Origin: Bolinopsis microptera
Lineage: Eukaryota > Ctenophora > Tentaculata > Lobata > Bolinopsidae
Length of the DNA stretch: 64,000 nucleotides
Reading direction: 5' to 3'
NCBI RefSeq assembly: GCF_026151205.1
Contig: NC_087081.1
Coordinates: 13,930,340 to 13,994,339, forward strand
Shown here piece after piece: positions 53,001 through 62,231 of the stretch (positions within the stretch are counted from its first letter, which is position 1; each line of letters begins with the position of its first letter). Both the position numbers and the translations under genes were made by a program. The notes under the pieces were generated by a model. It searched no databases. It was not told the origin of the DNA and worked only from the letters and a program-made list of their open reading frames with translations.

Positions 53001-55120
53001 AGCTAACCATAACACTATAGCTAACCATAACACTATAGCTAACCATAACACTATAATAGCTAACCATAACACTAAACTTCCCACAGCTAACACATTGTTA
53101 ATTTACACAACGTTCTCAGGAGAGTAATAAAGTCAGGAGGATCAGGACGGTATGGAATGCCGGGTACGGAGTTGTGAGTCTTACGCTACAACCAACTGGT
53201 CGCACTCAGGAGGAAACCCTCACCAGGCAGGCTCTCATCGTTACATCGCTAGGTAAAATATATTCTAAATGGAAATTTAGAGTTTTCTATTCTAAAGACT
53301 AAGAGGCTATTCTAAATGGAAATACGCAAAGAACAGTACATTCAGGGCCCAGCTTTGCGTTCGCGAGTGTAGGCGGTACAGTTGAATTCTCAAGTGATTT
53401 CTTTCATTGATTCCGTGGAAACGATGATGCTGGTGAAATTGAGAAATTGAGCTGGTATTTGTGAAAATAGGCCTCTTCGTCGCGGTGTTGTGACTGAAAT
53501 TGAGAAATTGAGCTGGTATTTGTGAAAATAGGCCTCTTCGTCGTGGTGCTGTGACTGAAATTGAGAAATTGAGCTGGTATTTGTGAAAATAGGCCTCTTC
53601 GTCGCGGTGTTGTGACTGAAATTGAGAAATTGAGCTGGTATTTGTGAAAATAGGCCTCTTCGTCGCGGTGTTGTGACTGAAATTGAGAAATTGAGCTGGT
53701 ATTTGTGAAAATAGGCCTCTTCGTCGCGGTGTTGTGACTGAAATTGAGAAATTGAGCTGGTATTTGTGAAAATAGGCCTCTTCGTCGCGGTGCTGTGACT
53801 GAAATTGAGAAATTGAGCTGGTATTTGTGAAAATAGGCCTCTTCGTCGCGGTGTTGTGACTGAAATTGAGAAATTGAGCTGTTATTTGTGAAAATAGGCC
53901 TCTTCGTCGCGGTGTTGTGACTGAAATTGAGCTGTTATTTGTGAAAATAGGCCTCTTCGTCGCGGTGTTGTGACTGAAATTGAGAAATTGAGCTGGTATT
54001 TGTGAACATAGGCCTCTTCGTCGCGGTGTTGTGACTGAAATTGAGAAATTGAGCTGGTATTTGTGAAAATAGGCCTCTTCGTCGCGGTGTTGTGACTGAA
54101 ATTGAGAAATTGAGCTGGTATTTGTGAAAATAGGCCTCTTCGTCGCGGTGTTGTGACTGAAATTGAGAAATTGAGCTGTTATTTGTGAAAATAGGCCTCT
54201 TCGTCGCGGTGTTGTGACTGAAATTGAGAAACTGAGCTGGTATTTGTGAAAATAGGCCTCTTCGTCGCGGTGCTGTGACTGAAATTGAGAAATTGAGCTG
54301 GTATTTGTGAAATTAGGCCTCTTCGTCGCGTTGTTGTGACTGCTAAACTCCGTTTGCATCCCCAAACTTTGCTAAAGTCAACTATTCGATCGTTTAAACT
54401 CACTGTTTACGCAGTTTATCCAACTCTTTATACAGGTTACCAACTCTTGTTGTTCAACTGCATAAAGAGTGGACAAACTGCGTAAATGGTTGTTCTTTAA
54501 GCATTTGACCCTTTATTTATACAGTTTATATGGTTTATTCCAGATTTAAGTTCTTCTTCTAAAAACGAACTTTGATCCTAGATCTATAAAAACTGACAGC
54601 AATTTACCCTCGCTCTGGTAAAACCCAAAACGCTTTGCTGACCTTAAAAGTAGCCATAGACTGTTTAACTTTATGCAGTTAATCCTCTAGACTCTACCTC
54701 ACAAACCACAATTCAAAGTAACCCGACATTTAAATGTCTACCCTCAATATTTAGCCGCCCCTAAATGTTGCAATTCAATGTCGAGTGATGGAACAGTTTA
54801 CCCATATCTATTATCTATGTAGTTAAACTACTGGTTTACCCCTATCCACGTAGTTTACCTCAATGTTTACATAGTTTACATAGTTAAAATAGTTAAGTGA
54901 ACAGTTAACATAGTTTAAATAGTTTAAATAATTTAAATAACCACCACCCTCCCCAGGTCTCCACAACGTGACTAACGCACGAGGAGGTGTTCTCTACCCT
55001 CCATACAACCTACTCTCCGGAGACGAGGGATCTGAACTGGGTGTGGTCATGCTCTTCAGGGCCATGTTGCGGTACCTGAGTGCGGGGGAGAAACAGTGGT
55101 TCAAACACGAGCTTGTCTGA
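37020..55120 (+). CDS. ANKLE1: ANKLE1 homologue: ankyrin repeats plus C-terminal GIY-YIG nuclease domain
   Basis: Ten exons joined by GT-AG introns: 37020-37093, 37295-37488, 37638-37723, 37894-38026, 49936-50013, 50580-50679, 50883-50983, 51118-51257, 51743-51877 with 53120-53252, and 54957-55120 (eleven if those two are counted apart); every junction keeps phase. In known animals ANKLE1 is a LEM-domain endonuclease that cuts DNA bridges and branched DNA. The N-terminal ankyrin part and C-terminal nuclease part both align end to end with the vertebrate protein as I remember it. I found no LEM exon; it may be lost, diverged or hidden in the 11.9-kb intron. The stop is at 55118-55120. The start ATG at 37020 is plausible but could be internal if a coding exon lies upstream. 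Confidence 0.85.
38380..38760 (+). pseudogene. Degenerate LINE polymerase fragment
   Basis: One frame reads GAEIWILSDEKLHHILIRPL, then RAILGIT and later NHVGWIQDIWWD, with stops between. A-E-x-W-x-L...R-x-LR-x-ILGI is typical of the C-terminal part of LINE reverse transcriptases. It is heavily decayed. Confidence 0.4.
39031..39085. repeat. 27-bp near-perfect palindrome
   Basis: ATGATGTTCATGCCACCGAC... and its complement are separated by one base at 39058, with a single C/A mismatch. The flanks add AT-rich pairing and a TTTATGTTTTGTTGAG direct repeat at about 39094-39129. It may be a small foldback element or a hairpin RNA. Confidence 0.85.
43749..43988 (+). repeat. 40-bp minisatellite, six copies
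   Basis: Unit GTCCCCTGCTTGGACACRTG followed by YCARTYTCCCTCCAATCACA. Six copies with two subtypes (ACATGTCAAGTT and ACGTGCCAGTCT). Four copies carry CACGTG. The open frames of 121 codons over this block result from the repeat. Confidence 0.95.
47058..47275 (+). repeat. Local repeat, ~31-bp unit
   Basis: GTATCTAGCTCCTGT followed by CCAATACTGATATATC recurs about six times, some copies with an extra GCCCATATATC. AT-rich, intronic. Confidence 0.9.
47459..47672 (+). repeat. 17-bp minisatellite, about 12 copies
   Basis: Unit TCAGCTCCGTGTCTCTG, nearly identical in about the first ten copies and diverging at the right edge. The Val-Ser-Leu-Ser-Ala-Pro-Cys frames over it are by-products. Confidence 0.95.
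49936..50983 (+). CDS. ANKLE1: ANKLE1 homologue, exons 5-7 (linker)
   Basis: Exon 5 (49936-50013) continues phase 1 from exon 4: VFSRQSSNILSQSEESDNNS, then VKNTNI. Exon 6 (50580-50679): LNIQPNTVNRGRTKTDAFTQ, then FPDGPSIESDKT. Exon 7 (50883-50983): WSSWVRQVADSTAGIKKFSN, then VQSIQSLTAPDIS. This polar Ser/Asn-rich linker occupies the place of the LEM domain in vertebrate ANKLE1, but I cannot see a LEM motif in it. Acceptors and donors are canonical. Confidence 0.7.
51118..55120 (+). CDS. ANKLE1: ANKLE1 homologue, GIY-YIG nuclease exons
   Basis: 51118-51257 reads YSGPLTSCLRGYPMKNVVAK, then NSGKQYFNYLLLDSRYTK (the GIY strand; the first Tyr is kept). 51743-51877 reads CFRVFCSSLFHVGCGNKSRP, then LAHVQDAASRI: the YIG strand is F-H-V-G, the following G-K-G is G-C-G, and the helix Arg (SRP) is kept. 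53120-53252 reads NKVRRIRTVWNAGYGVVSLT, then QEETLTRQALIVTSLG, where vertebrates have T-R-E-A with the catalytic Glu. 54957-55120 reads LHNVTNARGG (Asn kept), then GVVMLFRAMLRYLSAGEKQW and a stop. The domain is complete and uninterrupted but has three pocket substitutions, so nuclease activity is doubtful. Confidence 0.85.
51878..53119 (+). other. ANKLE1 intron with G-run and 18-bp minisatellite
   Basis: GATTATACGGCAAAGCTG occurs near 52210 and again near 52542. A run of about 22 G follows GGTGGA near 52389. TCAAAGTGA is repeated three times near 52460. The 18-bp minisatellite (52832-53075) follows. No exon is seen between 51877 and 53120. Confidence 0.6.
52832..53075 (+). repeat. 18-bp minisatellite, about 13 copies
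   Basis: Unit CTAACCATAACACTATAG. Because 18 is a multiple of three and no frame holds a stop on either strand, it gives spurious open frames on both strands (Asn-His-Asn-Thr-Ile-Ala and its mirror). Confidence 0.95.
53433..54343 (-). repeat. 61-bp minisatellite, 15 copies
   Basis: Unit of 61 bp containing GAGAAATTGAGCTGGTATTT and AAATAGGCCTCTTCGTCGCG. Fifteen copies, one with an 8-bp deletion near 53930. The period is not a multiple of three, so a frame passes through all three readings every 183 bp; the 352-codon minus-strand open frame exists because no reading contains a stop. It lies in the last ANKLE1 intron. Confidence 0.95.
54344..54956 (+). other. Remainder of last ANKLE1 intron
   Basis: AT-rich with many short TAGTTTA(A/C) repeats near 54840-54940. 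The polypyrimidine tract and acceptor CACCCTCCCCAG precede the last exon. Confidence 0.5.
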
Positions 55121-55590
55121 GCACTGGGATAACAGTGAAATAGCAGTGAGATATCTGTGGAACTGAAGTGGATCATCAGCGAAAGAGATGAGAGGCAGAG
55201 CTGTAAAGATGTGAACTGCATGGATTGGACAGTTGTTGTTTATAGTGGACTAATATATATTCTGGACAGTGTTTAAGTTATTAAAAGTTGTTGGGATGAA
55301 GTATTAGATGTTAATTGGACGATGAGTTTATGAAAATGGGATAATAATTTATTGACATACAGAACGAACTGATATCAGTCTTATTAGAACAATTGTTGGA
55401 TTTGATGGAATGTGGAATTAGAACACTTCACAATTGTTGTAAACAAGCTCTAGTGGCTGCTGGAATCTAGTGCATACTATTTGTTGCATAGTTGTCACTA
55501 AGTCTGTTTGTAAGGTTGACATTTGGCTCAGACTGTGTTAAGATTTTGACTGATAAGCAGCTAAAAGGTGTACAGAATTTGACTGATAAG
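55121..55590 (+). other. ANKLE1 3' flank
   Basis: Presumed 3' untranslated region. An ATTAAA at about 55280 could be a polyadenylation signal. Nothing else is recognised. Confidence 0.4.
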
Positions 55591-55755
55591 GGGTCGTTCA
55601 CATATTACATAATCAGCTGAGGGGGGGGGGGGGTTTCCGAATGATTACGCTAGTGTAATTTTGACACAATAGCTATGTGTAAAACTGATTACGGAGGGGG
55701 GGGGGGGGGGGGTAAAAATGTTCCAAAAAATGATTACGTAATATGTGAACGACCC
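55591..55755. mobile_element. Short MITE with GGGTCGTTCACATATTACGTAATCA ends and two G-runs
   Basis: The left end GGGTCGTTCACATATTACAT and right end ATGTGAACGACCC form a 25-bp TIR with one mismatch. The 165-bp element has two G-runs (about 12 and 18 G). A second, incomplete copy lies at 62565. I see no convincing target duplication. The TIR resembles a widespread invertebrate MITE type, but I do not assign a superfamily. Confidence 0.8.
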
Positions 55756-56940
55756 AAAGTAGCGAAGGTGAGTGATTTATGACCAACAGGTAGCGTATAT
55801 TTACAGAGATGGGCGGAAAGTGAATTTACCATAATTATGAAAATTCCTTAACAAGCAAACAAAGCGAGTTTTCCCTAAAAAGTTGTTGTTGTTTGAAATT
55901 TAAAAATGGTCCGTAAAACGGACACTGTGATTATTCGTAAAAAAATCTTCAGGAGAATCTACAATTATTATTGTTTAACATTGATAATTAAATACCCTGG
56001 ATATTTCTTATCAATTCTTTTTGTTTGGCATGATGTTTTGTGGAATATTGATAAAATTCGGAATCTGCCGAATGTGGAGTGTCTCTAACGTTCTTATCAA
56101 AATTGTACCAAGGATTTTTTTTTGGTACTGAATCATAATTATGCGTTATTTAAAACCAGCATTTAAAAGTTAATCAATTCTATAAGATTTCTCGTGATTT
56201 TCTTGCAAATCTGTTCAATTTCAAAATTTAGAATTGAATCAATGTTGTTTTATACTATTTTATACTATGTTATATATACGTGTTTTTCCTCTATAATATA
56301 CTATGATTATATTACGAGACTATCTGCTAGTCTTTAGAATGATATATCGTTTGCATCTTGCTTTTTCGCTAAGATTTTCAATCCATTCGCCCTTCATAAT
56401 CATTTTCTCTCACTTATGATACTATATCATATTAAATTCTACACTGAAGTTATAGAACTGAAAATTTTTGATGGACTATTATAAAAATCCTACTTTTTTA
56501 GTTTAAGCTCAACTTGTATTATGGAATTAACTTTGATTTTACTCCGAATTATATTGTGGCATTCTTAAAGGTCTTAATCTTAAATGTATTAAATAATAAA
56601 TGTAAAATAATTACCTTCAGTATAGTATCATTACAGTTGCTATGTTGGAGACAATTAAGTGCCATCAGTTTTGTCTATCTCAGAATTTTGAAGAATTGGT
56701 TTGAATTTATATCCGTCAAAAATTCGTATTAGGACTCGATAACTGGGTGTAAATCGTCTTTAGGACAGCTGTACAAAGTAAGAAAGAGCACCAAATTGAT
56801 TACGATTATTTGATCTTTGCCGATGAGTCGAATTTTTGACGGTTATATTTTGTATGTTATTAATGTCTATATTTTGGACTTGTTCAATACTTTTTACGTT
56901 CGCTTGATGCAATAAAACTCGTTTTTCTTGTTCCTGCCAG
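55756..56940. other. AT-rich intergenic stretch
   Basis: No gene or repeat family recognised. Open frames at 55906-56088 and 56514-56732 have AT-driven composition and no motif. Confidence 0.45.
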
Positions 56941-57063
56941 TTCTTTGTTGAAAGGGATAATGACGCGGACAGATATTTGAAGAATCGAACTGCAGACAGG
57001 AGAAGAAAGGAAGGGTTGAAAGGAGAGGCTATGGAATCTCTGACACGACGTGAACAGAATCAG
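56941..57063 (+). CDS. Orphan exon, unknown protein
   Basis: Between an acceptor (TTCCTGCCAG) and a donor (CAG|GTATTA) lies a 123-bp frame, phase 0 on both sides, reading FFVERDNDADRYLKNRTADR, then RRKEGLKGEAMESLTRREQN. It is highly charged and helical in character. GC and codon use differ from the AT-rich surroundings, which supports a real exon. I do not recognise the family and found no partner exon. Confidence 0.45.
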
Positions 57064-57394
57064 GTATTAGATCTTGTTAAATGTGTCCTGTACTGTGACA
57101 CCATACATGGTGTCCTGTACTATGACACCATACTCTGATGGTGTCCTGTAGTCTGTACTGTGGCGGTGTTGATGTCGGGGAGACATTGATCGTATATAAA
57201 GGCCTGATTCTTTGAAGGACATGTGCTACAAAGAATTCACTGTAAATTATGAAAAATGTTCTAATATTACAAAATCTAAAATATACAGTTGAAGGACGCA
57301 TTATTCATTATTTGGGAACAATGATTAGGAGTATTAATACTTATACTGCGGTCCTCAAATTGTTCGTAGTCACACACCATCCAGAAAAACAGAT
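57064..57394. other. Spacer with GTGTCCTGTACTRTGACACCATA repeat
   Basis: Three near copies of GGTGTCCTGTAC-TGACACCATA-type text at 57082-57160, partly inverted. No gene is recognised. Confidence 0.45.
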
Positions 57395-57852
57395 CCGGAA
57401 AAATACTACTACATCAAGATTTTTTTATACTTTCCTTGGAGTGCTTGGACTGATGAGGCAAAAATATTGGGGAATTCACTTGTGGAGTCGTTTTTTGCAA
57501 AATACGACGTTATAAAATTAAAATTGAACATATGAAAAGATTTGAACAAATTGAGGCGACTCTTGATTCAATGATAAGTAAAACTACCGAAGATATTTTA
57601 AATTCGCACGTGCCCGTCAATGTTCAGTACGATGAAAAACTTCATCCGCGTGGTCTCGCAAGCCATCCACCAAACAATTTGAAACGTGAAGAGGATATTG
57701 ACAACTTCAAATTCACTAATTACGAGGAGCCAACAATTACAGAACAAGAATACAACAGCATGGTCAGCTCTCTCAATGAAAAACAATATGTTTTGTATGA
57801 TTCAGACTCATGCTCAGAAAGTAAACCAAATTATACACTTCATATAGTCTAA
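57395..57852 (+). pseudogene. Helitron helicase relic
   Basis: The first frame reads PEKYYYIKIFLYFPWSAWTD, then EAKILGNSLVESFFAKYDVI, and hits a stop at about 57532. A second frame carries on as KRFEQIEATLDSMISKTTED and later ITEQEYNSMVSSLNEKQYVL, with a stop at 57850. (E)xYYxxxxLxxPWR-x-E followed some 100 residues later by E-Y-x-x-M-V-x-SLN-x-KQ is the layout just before the helicase domain of Helitron Rep-helicase proteins. The PWR arginine is replaced, one frame change is present, and the helicase itself is missing. Confidence 0.55.
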
Positions 57853-58004
57853 CTCTAAACGTGATGGTTAGCGCTAACTTGAACTACTACTAGCGCTCAC
57901 TATAAGCGTTTCCTATCAATAGCTTTAACGATAGTCGATATCTAGTGCTAAAAATAGTTTGTTACCTTCATCATTTGTAGCGCGATGCACTACTCACTAC
58001 TAGT

Positions 58005-58576
58005 CTATGTAATAAGCGCCATGAGCTGGCACAGAATTTTTTGTCTCTGATTTTGATAAATTTGGTACCAAAAGTTGCCTCTAAGTGTGACTAATGAAAA
58101 CTCACCGTGTAGCACGATAACGTCGAGCTGTATGTGGGCCTTTTGTGCATCACAAGAGTGTACAAAGGACGAAAAATGGGTAATTTATTGCTTAAAATGC
58201 CTATAACTCCTAACATATTGAATATTTTGAAATAATTCATACAGGATCGTAATGAGCTTAGTCGGACGCAACTTTTAGATTAATTTTCCTTTAAATCTTA
58301 AAATATTAGTACTAAAAGTTTCGTCTCGATGAGCTGATTACGATGCCATAATATTTATGTGATAATAACTGAAAATGTGAAAGTTATAGGCCAAAAACTA
58401 AAAATTTGCGCGAAAAAAGCACGCGCGGCGAACAAGCGCCGTGCGTGTAGCATTTTTAGCGAAAATTGCTACACGGTGGATTTATTTTATTCACATTTTT
58501 AGACAACTTTTGGTACCAAATTTATCGAAATCGGAGAAAAAAAGTTCTGTGCTCGCGCTTGGCGCTTATTACACTG
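58005..58576. mobile_element. MITE with ~85-bp terminal inverted repeats
   Basis: The left arm 58005-58089 (AATAAGCGCC, then GATAAATTTGGTACCAAAAG) and the right arm 58492-58576 are reverse complements with scattered differences. The interior (58160-58405) matches the dispersed repeat at 2345-2700. No transposase. Confidence 0.85.
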
Positions 58577-59307
58577 ACTATACTGGGCCGCACCGCGCAT
58601 CCAATAATGCTTCTCGCGACCACAGATCGGCGAGATGCGAAGGATTGACATCGTGAATCAACTTCATCATCGCTTGAGATAGCCATCTACTTCCAGGAGA
58701 TTTCACTGGAGGAACTGTTCCTGAGTCGAATCCTCTTCGCAGAGTGAACTTTTTGGACGAGGGTACGTATGTGATACTGATACCTCCAAAGTCTCTGTCT
58801 AGTGAAGAAAGTTGTATTTATAAAAAATTGATATATTTTAGTTTTACCATAGATTCTGTATAACTATATCTTTGTGTATTAAATTTTGCAAGATAACCAA
58901 TTAATTTCCTAATTTATCATCAAATTAACTGCAATTTTGAACTGACCGGATCGTTTGAGACATTCGCTCTGAGCTTTCAGAAGACTGCGCTCTAGCCGAA
59001 CAGATATTTACCAGCGTTCTTGCTCCAAATTCCTGGAAGTAAATATTTCCATTACCTGGCACAAAGATTCCTAGGATTATTAGTATTTTGAATTAAATGT
59101 CCAATTTCAATTTCTATCATCGGACTTGAATATATAATCATTTTTACTGCTTATAATAACTGCTTTTCTTGCTCACTGTAACTGTAAGCTGTATTAAAAA
59201 CGAATACAAATTTATTTTTTTGAAATTAAAAAAAAAGCCCAAAAAGATGCAAAAATGTCGGATTTTTAATCTTAATATTAATAATAATATATGTATGTTA
59301 TTGTATG
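58577..59307. other. Intergenic stretch
   Basis: AT-rich sequence, no gene recognised. Confidence 0.45.
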
Positions 59308-59309
59308 TA

Positions 59310-60188
59310 CAGGGTGGGCCAAAAGTCAGTACCCATACGTTGGGTCTTATACCTCCGCCGTGTTTTATATCTGAGAGTTGTTGCTTAATTGCAAATGGCA
59401 TATTGTACCTACTTGTTCGAGGATTCCGTCGCCAAAATTTGAAAATTCGAATATTTTAGACCACGCCCATTCAATATTAAAACATTTATATTATTCTCTC
59501 TGAACATGCTGGACGCCTAATTTTTTGAATAATTCACCCAGTCAATTTTGTTAACGAGATACACAAAATGCTTAATAATCTCGTTATTTTTAATCTGTTT
59601 CACATAATTTTTTCAGATCAAATGCAACATTTAATAATCTACCGTCTCTGAAAAAATTAGGCGTCCAGCATGTTCAGAGAGAATAATATAAATGTTTTAA
59701 TATTGAATGGGCGTGGTCTAAAATAGGGTGATTATGTGACACCGTGACACGACACTTTAATTGGGCAGCCTTAACGATTCCCATAATGTTTAACGGGGTG
59801 GTTAACGGGGTCACCTTATCACGTGATTAGGTAAGCCAATCACCTGATCACACGTAATGAATAAACTCATTATGCTTCGTATCTCGGTGATCTGAGAAGC
59901 TAAAACTCTAATTTTTTCAGGACAAACGTAATTCGAATGGCCAAACACAATTTAATAAAATTTGGCTCGATCCGACTATCCAAACTATCAAATAAATGCG
60001 AAAATGAACCTTAATTTTTTAAAAAATGAACGCGAATATTTTTCGATTTGACAAATTCCTCGAACCAGTGGTGGTATTAAGTCATACCAGAAAGAATTAT
60101 TTCAATTGGGCACTCAGTGACTGAGCTATTAAGGCCAACGTATAGTATGGGTACGTATAGTATGGGTACTGACTTTTGGCCCACCCTG
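59310..60188. mobile_element. Mariner-type non-autonomous element
   Basis: The ends CAGGGTGGGCCAAAAGTCAG and its complement (ending TTTTGGCCCACCCTG at 60188) are typical mariner TIRs, with TA on both sides (59308-59309, 60189-60190). GTATAGTATGGGTAC is duplicated inside the right end. The 879-bp interior holds no transposase but contains a second inverted repeat at 59453-59724. Confidence 0.9.
59453..59724. repeat. Nested 74-bp inverted repeat inside the mariner element
   Basis: Arms 59453-59526 and 59651-59724 are essentially identical in inverted orientation (ATTTTAGACCACGCCCATTC ... CTGGACGCCTAATTTTT), with about 125 bp between them. Probably a separate MITE inserted into the mariner element, or its fixed internal hairpin. 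Confidence 0.9.
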
Positions 60189-60239
60189 TATATAAATCAT
60201 AAATATCTTGACAAGAATGGAATGAGAGTAAACGTTTAC

Positions 60240-60383
60240 CACATTGAGTATTGGCTTCATTGGCATGAGATCCTTGAGGACATGTTCTACAGAATCCTGA
60301 ACTCTCTTCACTGTATGTGTTTGTAGGACATTGTTGACATTCTGTCATAGAAGTGTCTTTGTAGTTGCCAGCTGGGCAGGGGT
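60240..60383 (-). CDS. EphR-like (GCC2/GCC3-type) Cys-rich exon
   Basis: On the minus strand, between an acceptor (CCACTTTAG) and a donor (TGTG|GTAAAC), the 144-bp frame reads PCPAGNYKDTSMTECQQCPT, then NTYSEESSGFCRTCPQGSHA and NEANTQC. The spacing CPxGxY...CxxCPxxTYSExxxGxCxxCPxGxxA is that of ephrin-receptor-like/TNFR-like repeats in large ectodomains. It is open and well spliced. Other exons of the gene were not found in the window; upstream ones would lie at higher coordinates. Confidence 0.65.
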
Positions 60384-60528
60384 CTAAAGTGGATAAGGAT
60401 TAATAGGAGAACGATAAGGTCATATCAAAAGGCCATTAAATCTCAGCAGTTTAAGCCATCAAGAAATTGTTCAATCTAGTATCAGGCTCCATTATGATAT
60501 GTTTGAAATTATTTAAAATGTATTGCGA

Positions 60529-60638
60529 ATGGAATGAGAGTAAACGTTTACCACATTTAGTATTGTCTTCATTAGCATGAGATCCTTGAGGACATGTTCT
60601 ACAGAATCCTGAACTCTCTTCACTGTATGTGTTGGTAA
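60529..60638 (-). pseudogene. Truncated duplicate of the EphR-like exon
   Basis: About 110 bp match 60216-60325 almost exactly (NTYSEESSGFCRTCPQGSHA, then NEDNTKC, and the same donor plus intron start). The copy lacks the first half of the exon and its acceptor, so it is probably not spliced. Confidence 0.7.
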
Positions 60639-62122
60639 ATATGCTCAATATTTATCCCGATAGTGGGTTATTAGCAACAAGGACCTATATAATGCATGCT
60701 GCATCGTTACACCACTCTCAGGAAGGGTTACTAAATCCAGAAAAAAAATGTTTGGACACATTCTGAGAAGTGACTGTAACTCTCCTCCGTAGTTAGCTCT
60801 TGCTTTTGCTGTTTGTAGTATGATAAGTATGAAGGGTATAATTGGCAGGCATCAAAGTAACATTTAAAAAATTATTTTGAGTAATCTTAATAAAAGAAAT
60901 ATAAAATTAAACAATACAGATGACTACAGATCATTTTATATTTGTATCAATCAGTGTTATTTCAGCTTCAAGCTGACTTAAATCAAGCAAAGCAAACGTT
61001 TACCTGTGGTATCGACATTATTTATCATCATCAAGATACTGAAGATAGTCAGAAGATGAGGGAAGATGCCCCTTTTAGCTCTTCCCATCATTTAACGGGT
61101 GATACTCGTAAAATATCTGTTCCATATATTGGACCGTCGACGAGTCCAACTCGGTGCGCGTCCTGGTAGGTTGTAAACCTACAAGTACAACCCATCATAT
61201 ATCGAGTTCAGGATCACGCAAAAGACGGCTTGCTAGTACAAAATAGTCAATGATTAAATTAAAATATGTGTATAGAAAATTATATCCATCTTTAAACATA
61301 AGACTAAAATGTGAAATATTATTGTTGCAATGTTGATCGAATGCGAGAAGTAGTTAGTTATGTTAGCAAACTAGTTTTCAGATGTGAGTAAGCGCTGAGG
61401 ACATCCTTTTACGTAAGGGGTCCAACTTATGTTATTTATTTGTACTTCTAAGCATAGTGGTCACTGTTTTTGGACCCTGATCAATTATCAATTTTTGACA
61501 AAAAGAACAGGGTGTAGGGTCGCATACGTAGTCCAAGCACCTAGTATTGGACCCTTGAATCCGAACCAAAGGACTCAGCATGTAACTTAATAACCTGCCA
61601 TCAGATCTAGAGCCCTGTTACTGGGCCTGAGATCCACAAGACCTGGCATGTTACTTAAGTATCCGAGACCGGGGTTTCAATGGTAAGAACAACTTAGAAT
61701 GAGCAGACCGTTAGTCAATGTGATTAACGGGCAGTGCAGTAGGAACCGACCGCGACCAGTTTAAAGGTTTTGGCTAGGCCGGACCGGAAAATACCAGATA
61801 TTTCCAATTTCGGTTTGCCGCATTTCGCCGAGAAGAAGACATTTTTTATCAATTATAATATTAAAAGCCATGTGGACACAATGAGAGAATGAGAAAGTGC
61901 TTACAGTCCGAACTCCGACTATCTGTGTTCATGCCCTATTTCAAATTTCAACCAATTTTCTGCTCTGCGAGTAGCAGTCACTTGTTGATATGTTGTGCGA
62001 GCAGTGCAGAGGTCACTGATTGATCTCATGCGTTATGAGCAGAGCTAGAAAAGAGTTAGAATAAAATTAAAACACACATTGCAAGAAATCACTGCGCTTT
62101 GCCTAGTACAAATGTACAAATT
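60639..62122. other. Intergenic stretch with R4 copy
   Basis: Holds R4 copy 2 (61080-61195) and otherwise nothing I recognise. An open frame at 60942-61169 overlaps the repeat and has no motif. Confidence 0.45.
61080..61195 (-). repeat. Dispersed repeat R4, copy 2
   Basis: Complement of 19775-19890, including AACGGGTGATACTCGTAAAA and GTAGGTTGTAAACCTAC. The similarity continues for about 115 bp. Confidence 0.75.
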
Positions 62123-62139
62123 GCTTTATAAATATAAAG

Positions 62140-62231
62140 CTTATGAGAGCAGGATGCTGGATCTTGGGCTCTACTTCAAAGGCTTTAGAACTAGAAGTTA
62201 AGCCCAAGATCCAGCAGCCAGCTCTCATAAG
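62140..62231. ncRNA. Pre-miRNA-like hairpin
   Basis: Arms 62140-62177 and 62194-62231 pair with about four mismatches (CTTATGAGAGC...CTGGATCTTGGGCT against AGCCCAAGATCCAG...GCTCTCATAAG), leaving a 16-nt loop. Length 92 nt, arm length and scattered mismatches fit a miRNA precursor. A short palindrome GCTTTATAAATATAAAGC lies just upstream. A small foldback transposon is the alternative; there is no expression evidence. Confidence 0.45.

Noticed and set aside
52713-53127. Repeat-protein-like frames on both strands.
   Set aside because: An 18-bp minisatellite without stops gives open frames on both strands by chance.
43749-54343. CRISPR-like arrays.
   Set aside because: The repeats are head-to-tail minisatellites without unique spacers, in animal DNA.
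53307-54365. 352-codon minus-strand open frame.
   Set aside because: It is produced by a stop-free 61-bp tandem repeat whose period is not a multiple of three.
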